Positions 27,051-37,354 are shown, counted from the stretch's first letter. The stretch is 64,000 bases of DNA from Bacteroidetes bacterium RIFCSPLOWO2_12_FULL_35_15 (GCA_001769385.1 MEPB01000077.1:62001-126000); one strand, 5' to 3'. Notes: generated from the sequence alone by a model not told the origin. Translations and numbers: made by a program.

Positions 27051-28256
27051 ATGAAAAATATAAAATTTGTCTTATTGCTTTTATGCTTTTATCAGGTATC
27101 TTATTTATATTCACAGGGAGAATATGTTGTAGAAATTGATAAAACAAATGGAGCATTTATAAAAACAGGACTGGCAATTACTGATATTACATATATCTAC
27201 CCTGATGACAGAACTTATGATGAAAATACAGGAACCTTTATTTTTGCAAGCAGTTTAGTGAATCACAGTTTATTTTCAATAAATGTTTCAGATGGTTCAA
27301 TAATTAACAATCCAACGATAAATAGCATTTCCCTTTTTGAATTTGACAACACTAACAGTAAATTATATGGGTTAGAACAAGACAATGCTACTAATTCAAA
27401 ACACTTTGTGTTAATTAATCCGGCAACAGGAACCCTTATACAACTGGGGGATTCTATTCCCGGTTCAGCAATGTATGGTGGTGGGCTAAATACCTTTGAC
27501 GAAATAAATCATAGCTATATTTTTATTGATCCTTCCAACATACTATACTCCATTAATGCAACAAATGGCATAATTATTTTCGATCCTTATTTATCATTGG
27601 CCTCTAGTGAAAGTATTGCTAACCTGGCATTTGATAATTCCAGCGGTATATTATATGCATTGTTAAATGATTATAATGCTCAGAAGTTTTTTTTAGTTAC
27701 TATAGATCCTGCAACAGGCATTAACACCAGAATTGGATCAGGTACAACACATGGAATTGGAGGCGGAAGTGCCGCAATTGACAAAGTCAATCAACATTAC
27801 AGTTATTTGTATTCCGACACAGATGAAGGAGGCTTTGCTATAACAACACTAGACCTTGCAACGGGTAATGTGGTTTACAATTCGCTGGTACAAGCATTTA
27901 CTGCAAACGACAATTTTTACAGTCTAAAATATGATAATGTTCAGGGAAAGTCTTACGCTATTCATTGGGAAACAAATACGGTTACACAAGTTCCGAAATC
28001 AGAAAACTCAAATCCCTACTCAACTATTTACCCAAATCCATTTAAGCAAAATGCAATCCTTCAATTTAGTAATTCTAAGAATGAAAATTGTGATATAAAG
28101 ATATACAATACACTGGGAGAGCTGATTCTTGAGATTGGTAACATTACTACTGATCGTGTAAAAATTGAAAAAGGAACAATAGCAAATGGTCTTTATTTTT
28201 TTCGGATTCAAAGTGACAAAGAAATTATCTCAAAAGGCAATTTCATAATAGAATAA
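27051..28256 (+). CDS. T9SS-secreted beta-propeller-like protein
   Basis: 401 residues with a signal peptide (1-21) and a T9SS type A domain (IYPNPFKQNAILQFSN, DIKIYNTLGELIL, NGLYFFRI). The middle has repeated SIN...TG, INPATGT and LDLATGNVVYN units like a WD40/PQQ-type propeller. No enzyme motif found. Monocistronic. Confidence 0.85.
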   Translation: MKNIKFVLLLLCFYQVSYLYSQGEYVVEIDKTNGAFIKTGLAITDITYIYPDDRTYDENTGTFIFASSLVNHSLFSINVSDGSIINNPTINSISLFEFDNTNSKLYGLEQDNATNSKHFVLINPATGTLIQLGDSIPGSAMYGGGLNTFDEINHSYIFIDPSNILYSINATNGIIIFDPYLSLASSESIANLAFDNSSGILYALLNDYNAQKFFLVTIDPATGINTRIGSGTTHGIGGGSAAIDKVNQHYSYLYSDTDEGGFAITTLDLATGNVVYNSLVQAFTANDNFYSLKYDNVQGKSYAIHWETNTVTQVPKSENSNPYSTIYPNPFKQNAILQFSNSKNENCDIKIYNTLGELILEIGNITTDRVKIEKGTIANGLYFFRIQSDKEIISKGNFIIE

Positions 28257-28421
28257 GAAGTTAAATGGAAATTCTATTCAATTCCCAAATCGCCTTTGGG
28301 TCATACACCAATCTTTACCGGATTAAATCAGGTGAGAACCGGGACACATGACTGGCTCAGATGAACAAGTTCATTTGCCCTGCCTCTTTTCTTTAGAGAT
28401 TGAGGTTGTAACGAACAACAT

Positions 28422-29150
28422 CTATTTACGTTTGAAAGTTTTTGCCTCTTCCTTCTCCTCGTAATTCAACACACCTCCCCAAAGTACCATTTGGCGAATG
28501 ATCCAGGCTTGTCGCTTTAAAACATAGCCACTCGGTTTCGCAGCTGAAAACCGTATAGGATTGGGTAATACCGCTGCAATTAAGGATGCTTCGCCTTTTG
28601 TTAAATACTCGGCATCTTTATGAAAAAAGTTTTTCGAAGCCGCCTGGGCACCATAGACCCCATCACCCATTTCAATTACATTCAGATAAACTTCCATGAT
28701 GCGTTGTTTGCTCCAGAAAGTTTCGATCAGAAAAGTGAAATATACTTCAAAGCCTTTACGGATCCAGCTTCGGCCCGCCCATAAAAAAACATTTTTTGCT
28801 GTTTGTTGACTGATCGTACTTGCCCCGCGTGTTTTTTTATGACTTTCATTATACTCCAATGCCTTATCTATGGCTTCAAAATCAAAACCATTGTGTTTGA
28901 TAAAATTTTGATCTTCGGAACAAACAACTGCTAATTGAAGATGGGGAGAAATTTCTTCAAGAGGAACCCAGTCTTTTTTAAGTTTCAGGTCCTTGCCATC
29001 CATCTTCTGTTCCACACATCTAATAAGCATTAGGGGAGTAACAGGAATTGGCACCCATCGGAAAAATAAAACGGAAACAATGCTGATGATAAAAAACCAC
29101 ATGGCTGCTTTCCAGGTAAAGCGCCAAATTTTTTTGAGAAATTCTTTCAC
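28422..29150 (-). CDS. mtgA: Monofunctional peptidoglycan transglycosylase
   Basis: 242 residues: one N-terminal TM (about 12-30) and a GT51 domain. Catalytic Glu79 lies in VVCSEDQNFIKHNGFD; further signatures are RGASTISQQTAKNVFLW, ETFWSKQRIMEVYLN and EMGDGVYGAQAASKNFF. It polymerises lipid II into glycan strands. Last gene of a four-gene minus-strand operon (15-nt gap after the PorP-like gene), an unusual link between wall synthesis and T9SS genes. Confidence 0.95.
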   Translation of the reverse strand: MKEFLKKIWRFTWKAAMWFFIISIVSVLFFRWVPIPVTPLMLIRCVEQKMDGKDLKLKKDWVPLEEISPHLQLAVVCSEDQNFIKHNGFDFEAIDKALEYNESHKKTRGASTISQQTAKNVFLWAGRSWIRKGFEVYFTFLIETFWSKQRIMEVYLNVIEMGDGVYGAQAASKNFFHKDAEYLTKGEASLIAAVLPNPIRFSAAKPSGYVLKRQAWIIRQMVLWGGVLNYEEKEEAKTFKRK

Positions 29151-29165
29151 AGGATCAGCATAACA

Positions 29166-30122
29166 TTAAAATTCAAACTTAGGACATTCTGCCACACTGT
29201 TTCTTCCTTCATTATCCTCTGCTCCCATTACCGGTGAAAACCCCATCATGATCTCTGTAGAGTTTGATTGGGAAGCCCGAAAGCGTGAAACAGTGTAATC
29301 GTAAGCAAAGCCAATTACCAGGTTATCAAAAAGCCGAACCTGCACAATTGCAGAAACAGCATCGTGCATGCGATACGTTAATCCAAACCCAACTCTTTTT
29401 CTGTAATAGGCCATGCAATTAAAATGTACTAAAGGTAAATTTGTAAAAGTGGATTGTACATGAATAGCCGGAATATATGTGAAATCATAATTAGGGGAAT
29501 AAAATTTTCTGCTAAGTGTAATAAATGCAGAAGGAATAAGTTTGGTAGGAGTTCCGATTTGTCTGCTGCCTTGCTTCAATTTATTCTTGTAAAGATTCCG
29601 AACAGAAATATCAATCGCAATTTTTTTTGAATAAAAATAAAGACCGGGAATAAAATCAGGATAAAGCAAAACCTTTTTATCCTGTACTGCTAAAGCCGGA
29701 TCATTGGCATCAAATAAAATATTATTTACCATCACTTGTTTTATTCCCGCATTTAATCCAAAACTCAAATAATAATCCTTGGATAATTTTAAGTGAATTG
29801 CATAAGTACCATAAGCAGATTTATTGATAAATGCCCCGAACTTATCTGATTCGACATACAGTCCAACCCCATGCCAATAGCGTTTATATCCTTTTTTTCC
29901 AAAATCTTTTGTTACCGAAGCGAAATTAGTTTCTGGTGCATAAGCAAATCCGCGCCATTGTGTTCTTCGTCCCAGCACTATATTCCAATTTCTGGTATAA
30001 CCTGCTACTGCAGGATTCAAACCATACCTGTTCATCATGAACTGAGAATATTGTACAGTTTGTTGCGCCTGCAAACCCGCCATAAAAAAGAAAAAAAGCA
30101 GTATGTATATTATTTTTTTCAT
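29166..30122 (-). CDS. PorP/SprF-family outer-membrane protein
   Basis: 318 residues, signal peptide (1-19), then QYSQFMMNRYGLNPAVAGYT, the PorP/SprF start, and an alternating hydrophobic pattern of an OMP barrel. Proteins of this family sit with type B (CHU_C) T9SS cargo and help their secretion or attachment. It begins 1 nt after the CHU_C protein's stop, a tight pair. Confidence 0.9.
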   Translation of the reverse strand: MKKIIYILLFFFFMAGLQAQQTVQYSQFMMNRYGLNPAVAGYTRNWNIVLGRRTQWRGFAYAPETNFASVTKDFGKKGYKRYWHGVGLYVESDKFGAFINKSAYGTYAIHLKLSKDYYLSFGLNAGIKQVMVNNILFDANDPALAVQDKKVLLYPDFIPGLYFYSKKIAIDISVRNLYKNKLKQGSRQIGTPTKLIPSAFITLSRKFYSPNYDFTYIPAIHVQSTFTNLPLVHFNCMAYYRKRVGFGLTYRMHDAVSAIVQVRLFDNLVIGFAYDYTVSRFRASQSNSTEIMMGFSPVMGAEDNEGRNSVAECPKFEF

Positions 30123-30123
30123 T

Positions 30124-30705
30124 TTATCTTACAATAGAAACGCTCCCTTTTTTAATGGCTTTTTCATCTTTTTTATCTTTGTAAACAAGGAAAAAATAAG
30201 ATGCATCGGGTAATGGAGTTCCGAACATATCTCTGCCATCCCAAGGCTCTGCATATAAACCCTTATTTTCATATACTTTTTGCCCCCACCTGTTATACAC
30301 TAATACCAATGCATTGGGGAAATATTGCGAATTTGAAATAGACCAGGTATCATTATAACCATCCCCATTGGGTGTAAACCCAATTTCAGGAGCCATCTCA
30401 CATTCTAATTCCTGAATGGTGAATGTAATTATTGTATCATAACCGCTGGCATCTGAAACAATAACAAAATAATTTTGAACTTCTAAATTCTCAATGGATG
30501 CATAATTTCCGGAAGAGTTTTGTCCATTGCTCCATTGAAATGAATAGGGAGGATTTACAAGACTAGTAATAGTAACAGTTGCTTTTCCTAATTTGAAATG
30601 CATACACTGGACATTTTGAATAGAAAGCACGGCATCAACTTGTGCCGGTGAGAGTTTGATCAGCATCAGAAAAGAAAAAAGAAAATATAGTTTTATTGGT
30701 TTCAA
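30124..30705 (-). CDS. Small CHU_C (T9SS type B) secreted protein
   Basis: 193 residues: signal peptide (1-21), one SprB-like repeat (IQNVQCMHFKLGKATVTITS, QWSNGQNSSGNYASIENL) and a CHU_C domain (GFTPNGDGYNDTWSI, VLVYNRWGQKVYEN, YFFLVYKDKKD). It is a small relative of the 12309-15137 protein and likely the cargo of the adjacent PorP/SprF-like protein. Confidence 0.9.
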   Translation of the reverse strand: MKPIKLYFLFSFLMLIKLSPAQVDAVLSIQNVQCMHFKLGKATVTITSLVNPPYSFQWSNGQNSSGNYASIENLEVQNYFVIVSDASGYDTIITFTIQELECEMAPEIGFTPNGDGYNDTWSISNSQYFPNALVLVYNRWGQKVYENKGLYAEPWDGRDMFGTPLPDASYFFLVYKDKKDEKAIKKGSVSIVR

Positions 30706-30708
30706 AAT

Positions 30709-31419
30709 TTAATTACATAATTTATTAATTAATTCTTCGGCCATTATACTTCCTTTATCAGAAGCTGTTTTAAGTACTTCACAAGATTGTGTTTTGTCGC
30801 CATGCAAATACAACAATGTAGCTAAACCAATATATGCTTCCCGATAACTTATATCAAGAGCAATTACTTTTTTATAATCCGCAACAGCTCCCTCATAATC
30901 TCCTGAAAAATCTTTCCAGAAAGCACGGCTATAATATGCGTTTATATAATTTGCATCTATACTAATGGCTTTATCCAGATCAGAAATTGCTGATGGGTAA
31001 TCCCCCAAATACCCTTTTGCTAAAGCTCTGTTATAATAAGTCTTTGCAGAATTTGGTCTTAAAGAAATTGCCTTACTAAAATCTTTAATTGCTCCGATGT
31101 AATCTTTCGATTGAGCTTTAGCGATGCCGCGTGCATAAATGGGTTCAAAATAATTAGGATTGAATTTTATTGCCTGACTTAATTGTTTTATCGCCAGTTT
31201 ATTTTCTCCTGATTTATAATTGATGATTCCTTGTAAACACAATGCACTATCATAATCAGGTTTAGAAAGCAAAGCATTATCCAGATCCTGCAAAGCTGCT
31301 TTATGATCTTTTAATGAATCATTTATTAAAGCACTTTTGTAATATTCGTAGGCAGAATTTTGAGCAAACGAAAATGTAGCTGAAACTAAAAAGAAAATAA
31401 ACAGGGCTACTTTTTTCAT
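30709..31419 (-). CDS. TPR repeat protein
   Basis: 236 residues with a signal peptide (MKKVALFIFFLVSATFSFA) and six or so TPRs (AALQDLDNALLSKPDYDSAL, AIKDFSKAISLRPNSAKTYY and similar). A protein-interaction scaffold in the periplasm. First in the operon TPR, CHU_C, PorP/SprF, mtgA, with 3-nt spacing to the next gene. Confidence 0.9.
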   Translation of the reverse strand: MKKVALFIFFLVSATFSFAQNSAYEYYKSALINDSLKDHKAALQDLDNALLSKPDYDSALCLQGIINYKSGENKLAIKQLSQAIKFNPNYFEPIYARGIAKAQSKDYIGAIKDFSKAISLRPNSAKTYYNRALAKGYLGDYPSAISDLDKAISIDANYINAYYSRAFWKDFSGDYEGAVADYKKVIALDISYREAYIGLATLLYLHGDKTQSCEVLKTASDKGSIMAEELINKLCN

Positions 31420-31515
31420 TGTTGAGTAAACTGTACTGCGTTAATGTTGGCAAGAGTTAAAATAAAACTGCAAAACCTGATTTGAATTAATTCATTGCTT
31501 TCTCTTTTATAAAAA

Positions 31516-33753
31516 CTACTTCAGCAATTCTCCCAACGCACTATCAAATATGGATTTTGCTTCAGAAACTGTTCCAAATGATTCTTCATCAATGATCATT
31601 TCTTTTCCTTTCACATCACCAAGGTATTCAAATTCTGCTCGAGAATCCATCATCAGATCAATAAATTTATCTTCGTCTTGCTTTTTAACTGAAACAATAA
31701 CTCTGCTTTGCGCTTCCCCAAATAAGAATGCATCTTTTCGTATGGTTTCATCGGAGCTGATATCGAAACCTAAGTCATTTACCATTGCACTTTCAAGCAA
31801 TGTAATAAATAAACCACCATCTGAGCAATCATGAGCAGATTGTATGACACCTTCTTTAATAATTGTTTTTACTGCTTTTTGAACTTCAAATTCTTCATTC
31901 AGATCAAAAGTGGGTGCAGGCGTATTTTTTACTTTGTGGTAGGAGTATAAATATTCAGATGAAGAGATACAATTTTTCGAATATCCAATTAAATAAATGG
32001 AATCGCCTTCATTTTTAAAATCAAGGGTCATACGTGTTGACTTATCTTTTAAAACGCCTAACATACCAATTGTTGGCGTTGGGAACACAGGTCCTTCATA
32101 AGATGACTGATTATAAAAACTAACATTACCACCGGTAACAGGGGTTTCAAATTTGATACAGGCACTTCCCATTCCTTTGATAACATTCACAAATTGCCAA
32201 TACACTTCCGGGTTATAAGGATTCCCGAAATTCAAACAATTGGTGATCGCACTTGGTTCACCTCCACTACAAACAATATTCCGAGCAGCTTCTGAAACAG
32301 CAATAGCACATCCTACTTCAGGATCAGCATTCACATAACGCGCATTACAATCTATTTTTAATGCAATGGCTTTATTTGTTCCTTTTATGTTTACGATGGC
32401 AGCATCCGAAGGAGCATTCGTACTCATATTGGCTGTTCCCACCATTGAATCGTATTGATTGTAAACCCATTGTTTGGATGCAATATTCGGATGAGCAATT
32501 AAAAATTTAGAAACAGCGATCAGATCTGTTGGCTCTTCCACATTTTCAATTTTGAATTTTTTTGATTCTTTGAAATAAGCAGGCTCTTTATAATCACGGT
32601 GATAGACAGGAGCTCCTCCTCCTAACACGAGGTCAAAAGCAGGAACATCAGCAACAACTTCATCACCCACAAAAAACTTAACACGCTTAGAATCCGTTAC
32701 TACTCCTATCATTGCGCAATTCAGATCCCATTTTTGAAAAATCTTTTCTACTTCTTTTTCTCTTCCTTTTTTCACAACGATCAACATACGTTCCTGTGAT
32801 TCGGAAAGTAATATTTCAAACGGTTGCATATTTGCCTGACGGGTAGGAACCCTGTCTAACCAAATCTCCATTCCATGTTCTCCTTTTGCACTCATTTCGG
32901 ATGTAGAACATGTGATACCGGCAGCACCCATATCCTGCATTCCAATAACAGCACCTGTTTTAATAACTTCTAACGAAGCTTCCAATAATAATTTTTCCTG
33001 AAACGGATCGCCTACCTGAACTGCAGGAAGATCTTTTGCGGAATCTTCTGTAATATCAGCCGAAGCAAATGTTGCTCCATGAATTCCATCTTTCCCTGTT
33101 GCTGAACCAACAATAAACACAGGGTTTCCTACACCATACGATGTAGCAGAAGCTGTTTCACCGGATTTAACAATACCGGCACTCATAGCATTTACAAGTG
33201 GATTCACATTGTAACAATCATCAAAAAACACTTCTCCGCCAACAGTAGGAATACCAAATGCATTTCCGTAATCACCAATTCCTTTTACAACACCTTTGAC
33301 CAGCCATTTTGTTTTCTCTAATTTGATATCACCAAAACGCAATGAATTTAATTGAGCGATAGGGCGGGCTCCCATTGTAAAAATATCACGGTTAATTCCT
33401 CCCACACCGGTTGCAGCGCCTTGATAAGGCTCTAACGCACTCGGATGATTATGTGATTCGATTTTAAAACAACACCCCAAACCATCACCAATATCTACTA
33501 ATCCTGCATTTTCTTCTCCTGCTTCCGCCAAAATATAGGGACCTTTTTTAGGTAATTTTTTTAACCAAACAATAGAATTTTTGTAGGAACAATGCTCGCT
33601 CCACATAACCGAAAAAATACTCAGTTCGGTAAAATTTGGCGTACGACCCAATATCACTTTAATTTTTTCATATTCATCGGGTAGCAAACCTAATTTTTGA
33701 GCTGTTTCAACTGTTGTTAATTCTTCTTTCGCTGCTGTTGGCATAATGTTCAA
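31516..33753 (-). CDS. purL: Phosphoribosylformylglycinamidine synthase subunit PurL
   Basis: 745 residues, the small PurL type that needs PurQ and PurS. Signatures: [33 protein letters not shown], the ATP-binding region, and the second half with [16 protein letters not shown] and [10 protein letters not shown]. It converts FGAR to FGAM in purine synthesis. An alternative start MPTAAKEE three codons on (33744) is as likely as MNIM. A -7 element TAAATTTG (minus strand) sits at 33798-33805. Confidence 0.96.
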   Translation of the reverse strand: MNIMPTAAKEELTTVETAQKLGLLPDEYEKIKVILGRTPNFTELSIFSVMWSEHCSYKNSIVWLKKLPKKGPYILAEAGEENAGLVDIGDGLGCCFKIESHNHPSALEPYQGAATGVGGINRDIFTMGARPIAQLNSLRFGDIKLEKTKWLVKGVVKGIGDYGNAFGIPTVGGEVFFDDCYNVNPLVNAMSAGIVKSGETASATSYGVGNPVFIVGSATGKDGIHGATFASADITEDSAKDLPAVQVGDPFQEKLLLEASLEVIKTGAVIGMQDMGAAGITCSTSEMSAKGEHGMEIWLDRVPTRQANMQPFEILLSESQERMLIVVKKGREKEVEKIFQKWDLNCAMIGVVTDSKRVKFFVGDEVVADVPAFDLVLGGGAPVYHRDYKEPAYFKESKKFKIENVEEPTDLIAVSKFLIAHPNIASKQWVYNQYDSMVGTANMSTNAPSDAAIVNIKGTNKAIALKIDCNARYVNADPEVGCAIAVSEAARNIVCSGGEPSAITNCLNFGNPYNPEVYWQFVNVIKGMGSACIKFETPVTGGNVSFYNQSSYEGPVFPTPTIGMLGVLKDKSTRMTLDFKNEGDSIYLIGYSKNCISSSEYLYSYHKVKNTPAPTFDLNEEFEVQKAVKTIIKEGVIQSAHDCSDGGLFITLLESAMVNDLGFDISSDETIRKDAFLFGEAQSRVIVSVKKQDEDKFIDLMMDSRAEFEYLGDVKGKEMIIDEESFGTVSEAKSIFDSALGELLK

Positions 33754-33797
33754 AATTTTGTTGTATTTGATAACTATTCGTTACGTTTTTGAAAAAC

Positions 33798-33805
33798 CAA
33801 ATTTA
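33798..33805 (-). promoter_or_regulatory. Minus-7 element upstream of purL
   Basis: TAAATTTG on the minus strand is an exact TAnnTTTG match 44 nt before the ORF start. No TTG is correctly placed. Confidence 0.35.
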
Positions 33806-33900
33806 CGCAAAACCGCCCGATTGAGAGGAATATTTTATTTTGAGTTTTCAACAGGATTTTAATTGCTCCTTTTTTTAGAAAAACAAACACCTCCCCGCTT

Positions 33901-33969
33901 CTTCGACAAACTCTGACTGACAGCGAGTTGGTCATATTGAGCTTGGCCTGTGCTGAGCTTTTGTCGAGG
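33901..33969. repeat. Imperfect inverted repeat (CTTCGACAAA...TTTGTCGAGG)
   Basis: CTTCGACAAACTC (33901-33913) faces GAGCTTTTGTCGAGG (33955-33969), pairing with a few mismatches. TTCGACAA.CTC.G is typical of dispersed palindromes in Bacteroidota. A minus-strand frame of 72 codons across it has no protein-like features. Confidence 0.45.
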
Positions 33970-34022
33970 CATCGAAATATGTGTGATAGCATCCTGCTAT
34001 GAGGTATTGGGATTTGAATTAG

Positions 34023-34030
34023 TATATTTG
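34023..34030 (+). promoter_or_regulatory. Minus-7 element of the 34054 gene
   Basis: TATATTTG is an exact TAnnTTTG match 23 nt before the TTG start codon. The nearest TTG upstream is only 14 nt away, so the -33 part is poor. Confidence 0.4.
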
Positions 34031-34053
34031 AGAAAATTTATTAAAACAAAAAA

Positions 34054-35385
34054 TTGGAAATACTTTTAACCATAACCTACACGTTACTTTTCATATTCAT
34101 CATTCATAAGATGAAGTTTTTTGAAGTTGAAGGAGTATCAAAACGTTTACTTTCAGGTATTTTTATTCTTAAAATATTTTTTGGTTTATTACTTTGGGCC
34201 ATCTACACATTTTATTATACCGATCGTTCCACCGCTGATATTTACAAATATTTTGATGACAGTAAAGTTTTATCTGACATTTTAAAAACAAATCCTACTC
34301 ATTACTTTAAAATACTTTTTGGAATAGGAAACAATGCCCCTGAATTTGAAACTTATTATGCTCAAATGCATTTTTGGGCACGTAAAATTGACAGCAACAT
34401 TTATAACGACAGCCATACGATCATTCGTTTCAATAGCCTGGTGAGGTTTTTCTCATTCGGCTATTACAACGTCCATACAGTATTTATTTGTTTTCTTTCA
34501 CTACTAGGACTTACAGGAATTTACAAGACGTTTGTTGTTTATTTACAAGACAAAAAAACAGAATTACTAATTGCTGTGTTCCTATTGCCCTCCGTACTTT
34601 TCTGGGGTTCAGGAGTGTTAAAAGAAGGATTGATCTTTTTTGCTTTGGGATTATTGATCTATCATTTCAACAAATTATTCAGCCTCCGATCCATTTTTAT
34701 TTGTCTGGGAGTTGCACTATTACTGGCACTTTCAAAATTTTATGTTTGGCTGGCAATTGTTCCCGGTTTACTTTTTATACTCTGGATAAACAAAACCAGC
34801 AGTTCAAAGATCATTTTAAAATTTACCTTAGTAATTCTAATGTTTGGAACAATTGGTTTAAATATTGATCGTTTTACATCCATTCAGAATCCATTGGTTA
34901 CACTTTCCCAAAAACAAATTGAATTCAACCAGTTAGCCTCCGGACAGCTGACGGATGCGAATAAAAATCCAATTGCAATTGCTAAGAGTGCCATTAAAAT
35001 CAGAACACTGGAACCAACTCTTTATTCATTTGTAAGAAATAGTCCGGAAGCCCTTATAAATACGACACTTCGTCCGTACATATGGGAATTAAAATCTCCC
35101 CTGATGATTATGGCAGGCCTGGAGAACCTCTTGATTCTTGGATTTATTTTACTTTGTATCCTTTTCATAAAACCATTGGCTGAGATACGTTGGGAGTATG
35201 TATTATTTTGCATTTCCTTTGTGATGATTCAATTTTTGATCATTGGTGAAACTACACCAATCATTGGTGCAATTGCGCGATATAAAGTTCCAGCACTTCC
35301 CTTTTTACTGATTGCATTTTTATTTATGCTTGATAAAAATAAATTGATAAAACGCATCCCGCTTTTGAAAAAATTGCTTCGTTAA
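34054..35385 (+). CDS. Polytopic membrane protein, polymerase/glycosyltransferase-like
   Basis: 443 residues with about ten hydrophobic segments and loops such as YTDRSTADIYKYFDDSKVL (about 53-71) between TM2 and TM3, resembling O-antigen polymerase or GT-C type enzymes, whose catalytic residues lie in such loops. The exact family was not recognised. Start is TTG at 34054: an in-frame TAA lies just upstream, and the first ATG (34111) would cut into TM1. Not in an operon with the purine gene. Confidence 0.75.
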   Translation: MEILLTITYTLLFIFIIHKMKFFEVEGVSKRLLSGIFILKIFFGLLLWAIYTFYYTDRSTADIYKYFDDSKVLSDILKTNPTHYFKILFGIGNNAPEFETYYAQMHFWARKIDSNIYNDSHTIIRFNSLVRFFSFGYYNVHTVFICFLSLLGLTGIYKTFVVYLQDKKTELLIAVFLLPSVLFWGSGVLKEGLIFFALGLLIYHFNKLFSLRSIFICLGVALLLALSKFYVWLAIVPGLLFILWINKTSSSKIILKFTLVILMFGTIGLNIDRFTSIQNPLVTLSQKQIEFNQLASGQLTDANKNPIAIAKSAIKIRTLEPTLYSFVRNSPEALINTTLRPYIWELKSPLMIMAGLENLLILGFILLCILFIKPLAEIRWEYVLFCISFVMIQFLIIGETTPIIGAIARYKVPALPFLLIAFLFMLDKNKLIKRIPLLKKLLR

Positions 35386-35402
35386 TAATTTTTCTAAATT
35401 TG
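35374..35402 (+). promoter_or_regulatory. Promoter of the APC-SpoIIE operon
   Basis: TTG at 35374-35376, an 18-nt spacer and TAAATTTG at 35395-35402, an exact consensus match that overlaps the end of the preceding gene. Leader about 18 nt. Confidence 0.65.
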
Positions 35403-35425
35403 CTTACCATTAAAAATAATCATCT

Positions 35426-37354
35426 ATGAATTTCAATAGTTTATTCCGTAAGAAATCAGTACACGATATATTAAAGCAAGTAGCGAAAAATGAAGCTGAA
35501 GGAGGCCACGCATTAGGAAAACATCTTGGTGTTCGTGACCTTACAGCATTTGGTATTGCGGCCATTATTGGTGCAGGGATTTTCAGTACCATCGGAAAAG
35601 CAAGTGCTGACGGTGGTCCTGCAGTCATATTTCTATTTTTGTTTACTGCAATCGCATGTGGTTTTGCAGCTTTTGCTTATGCAGAATTTGCTTCCATGGT
35701 CCCTGTTTCAGGAAGTGCCTATACGTATTCTTATGTTGCCTTCGGTGAATTGATCGCCTGGATCATAGGCTGGGCACTAATCATGGAATACGCCATTGGA
35801 AATATAACAGTAGCGATTTCCTGGAGCGATTATTTTACAGGATTACTGGATAGCCAGGGACTTCATTTGCCACAATGGGTTCAGATGGATTATTTAACAG
35901 CTTCAAAAGGATTTCATCAGGCAACTGCATTACTTCAAAGCGGAAAGACATTTGAAAATTTAGATGCCGGATTACAATCTGCTTATAACGCATGGACAAC
36001 TTCCCCTGCAATAGGTTCGTTGCATTTGATTGCCGACCTCCCTGCTCTTTTTATTATTGTTGCAATCACGGCATTAGTTTATAGAGGAATGAAAGAATCA
36101 AAGAATGCCAGCAACTTAATGGTAGTTATTAAATTATGCATTATTCTTTTGGTTATTGCAGTTGGTGTTTTTTATGTGGATACCAATAACTGGCACCCAT
36201 TTGCTCCTAATGGAGTTGGTGGAATTCTAAAAGGTGTTTCTGCTGTATTCTTTGCATACATAGGGTTTGATGCTATTTCAACCACTGCTGAAGAATGTAA
36301 AAATCCTCAACGGGATCTGCCACGCGGGATGATGTGGGCAATAATTATTTGCACCATTTTATATATTATTATCGCTTTAATTTTAACCGGTATGGTTAAA
36401 TATGATCAATTAAGTGTTGGAGATCCATTGGCTTTTGTATTTGAGAAATTAAATTTAAAATGGATGTCAGGAATAATTGCTGTAAGTGCTGTTGTAGCGA
36501 TGGCAAGCGTTTTATTGGTTTTTCAAATGGGACAACCCCGTATCTGGATGAGTATGAGTCGTGATGGATTATTACCAAAAGCTTTTTCACGCGTTCATCC
36601 AAAATTTAAAACGCCTTCATTTGCTACAATTGTTACAGGTTTTGTAGTTGCAATTCCTGCATTATTTTTGAATCTTACAATGGTAACAGATTTGTGTAGC
36701 ATCGGAACCTTATTCGCATTTGTATTGGTATGCGCAGGAGTATTAGTAATGCAAAACAAGCCGGACATCCCACGCGGGAAATTTAAAACGCCCTATATCA
36801 ATGCAAAATTTATTATGCCTCTTTTAATTGTTGTTGCAGGAATTTTATCCTTCGCCTATAACAAAGAAGCTTCCATCGCTTTTCTTACAAACGAGAAAAA
36901 AATAAATGATGCAACCACAATTGTAACCTCCTTAAATGTGAAACAAATAAATGATATTAAACAACATTTGATCACAACCGACAGTGCTACTTTTGTTGCA
37001 AATAGGAATGATGTAGAAACATATATGAGCGGCTTAGAGGAAACAAAATATGCGGCTTTAGTTCAGGCATTACCCATTGGAGAGGAATTAAAGTTTGAAT
37101 CAGGATTTAGTTTATTCAAACATAAGATCCCCATGTGGATCTTTATTTTTATTTCACTTGGATTAGCCTTTTGGGCCTTCAAAGAAAATCTTTCCTTAAT
37201 ACCATTATTAGGATTAACAAGCTGTTTATATATGATGGCAGAATTAGGACTTTCCAACTGGATCGGATTTGGAATTTGGTTAATTGCCGGTTTACTTATC
37301 TATTTCGGATATAGCAGAAAAAACAGTAAATTGAATACGTTGAACGCAGAATGA
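35426..37354 (+). CDS. APC-family amino-acid permease (cationic amino-acid transporter-like)
   Basis: 642 residues, about 12-14 TM segments. GAGIFSTIGKASADGGPAV is the substrate-binding TM1 region, followed by FAYAEFASMVPVSGSAYTYS and FFAYIGFDAISTTAEECKNP, the CAT subfamily hallmark. It takes up amino acids by proton symport or exchange. Two soluble insertions, at about 147-187 and 488-567, make it longer than the usual 480-residue CAT. The stop overlaps the next gene by 4 nt (ATGA), so translation is coupled. Confidence 0.93.
   Translation: MNFNSLFRKKSVHDILKQVAKNEAEGGHALGKHLGVRDLTAFGIAAIIGAGIFSTIGKASADGGPAVIFLFLFTAIACGFAAFAYAEFASMVPVSGSAYTYSYVAFGELIAWIIGWALIMEYAIGNITVAISWSDYFTGLLDSQGLHLPQWVQMDYLTASKGFHQATALLQSGKTFENLDAGLQSAYNAWTTSPAIGSLHLIADLPALFIIVAITALVYRGMKESKNASNLMVVIKLCIILLVIAVGVFYVDTNNWHPFAPNGVGGILKGVSAVFFAYIGFDAISTTAEECKNPQRDLPRGMMWAIIICTILYIIIALILTGMVKYDQLSVGDPLAFVFEKLNLKWMSGIIAVSAVVAMASVLLVFQMGQPRIWMSMSRDGLLPKAFSRVHPKFKTPSFATIVTGFVVAIPALFLNLTMVTDLCSIGTLFAFVLVCAGVLVMQNKPDIPRGKFKTPYINAKFIMPLLIVVAGILSFAYNKEASIAFLTNEKKINDATTIVTSLNVKQINDIKQHLITTDSATFVANRNDVETYMSGLEETKYAALVQALPIGEELKFESGFSLFKHKIPMWIFIFISLGLAFWAFKENLSLIPLLGLTSCLYMMAELGLSNWIGFGIWLIAGLLIYFGYSRKNSKLNTLNAE

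Noticed and set aside
33774-33992. 72-codon minus-strand frame upstream of purL
   Set aside because: It covers a dispersed inverted repeat and a -7 element and has no protein-like features.
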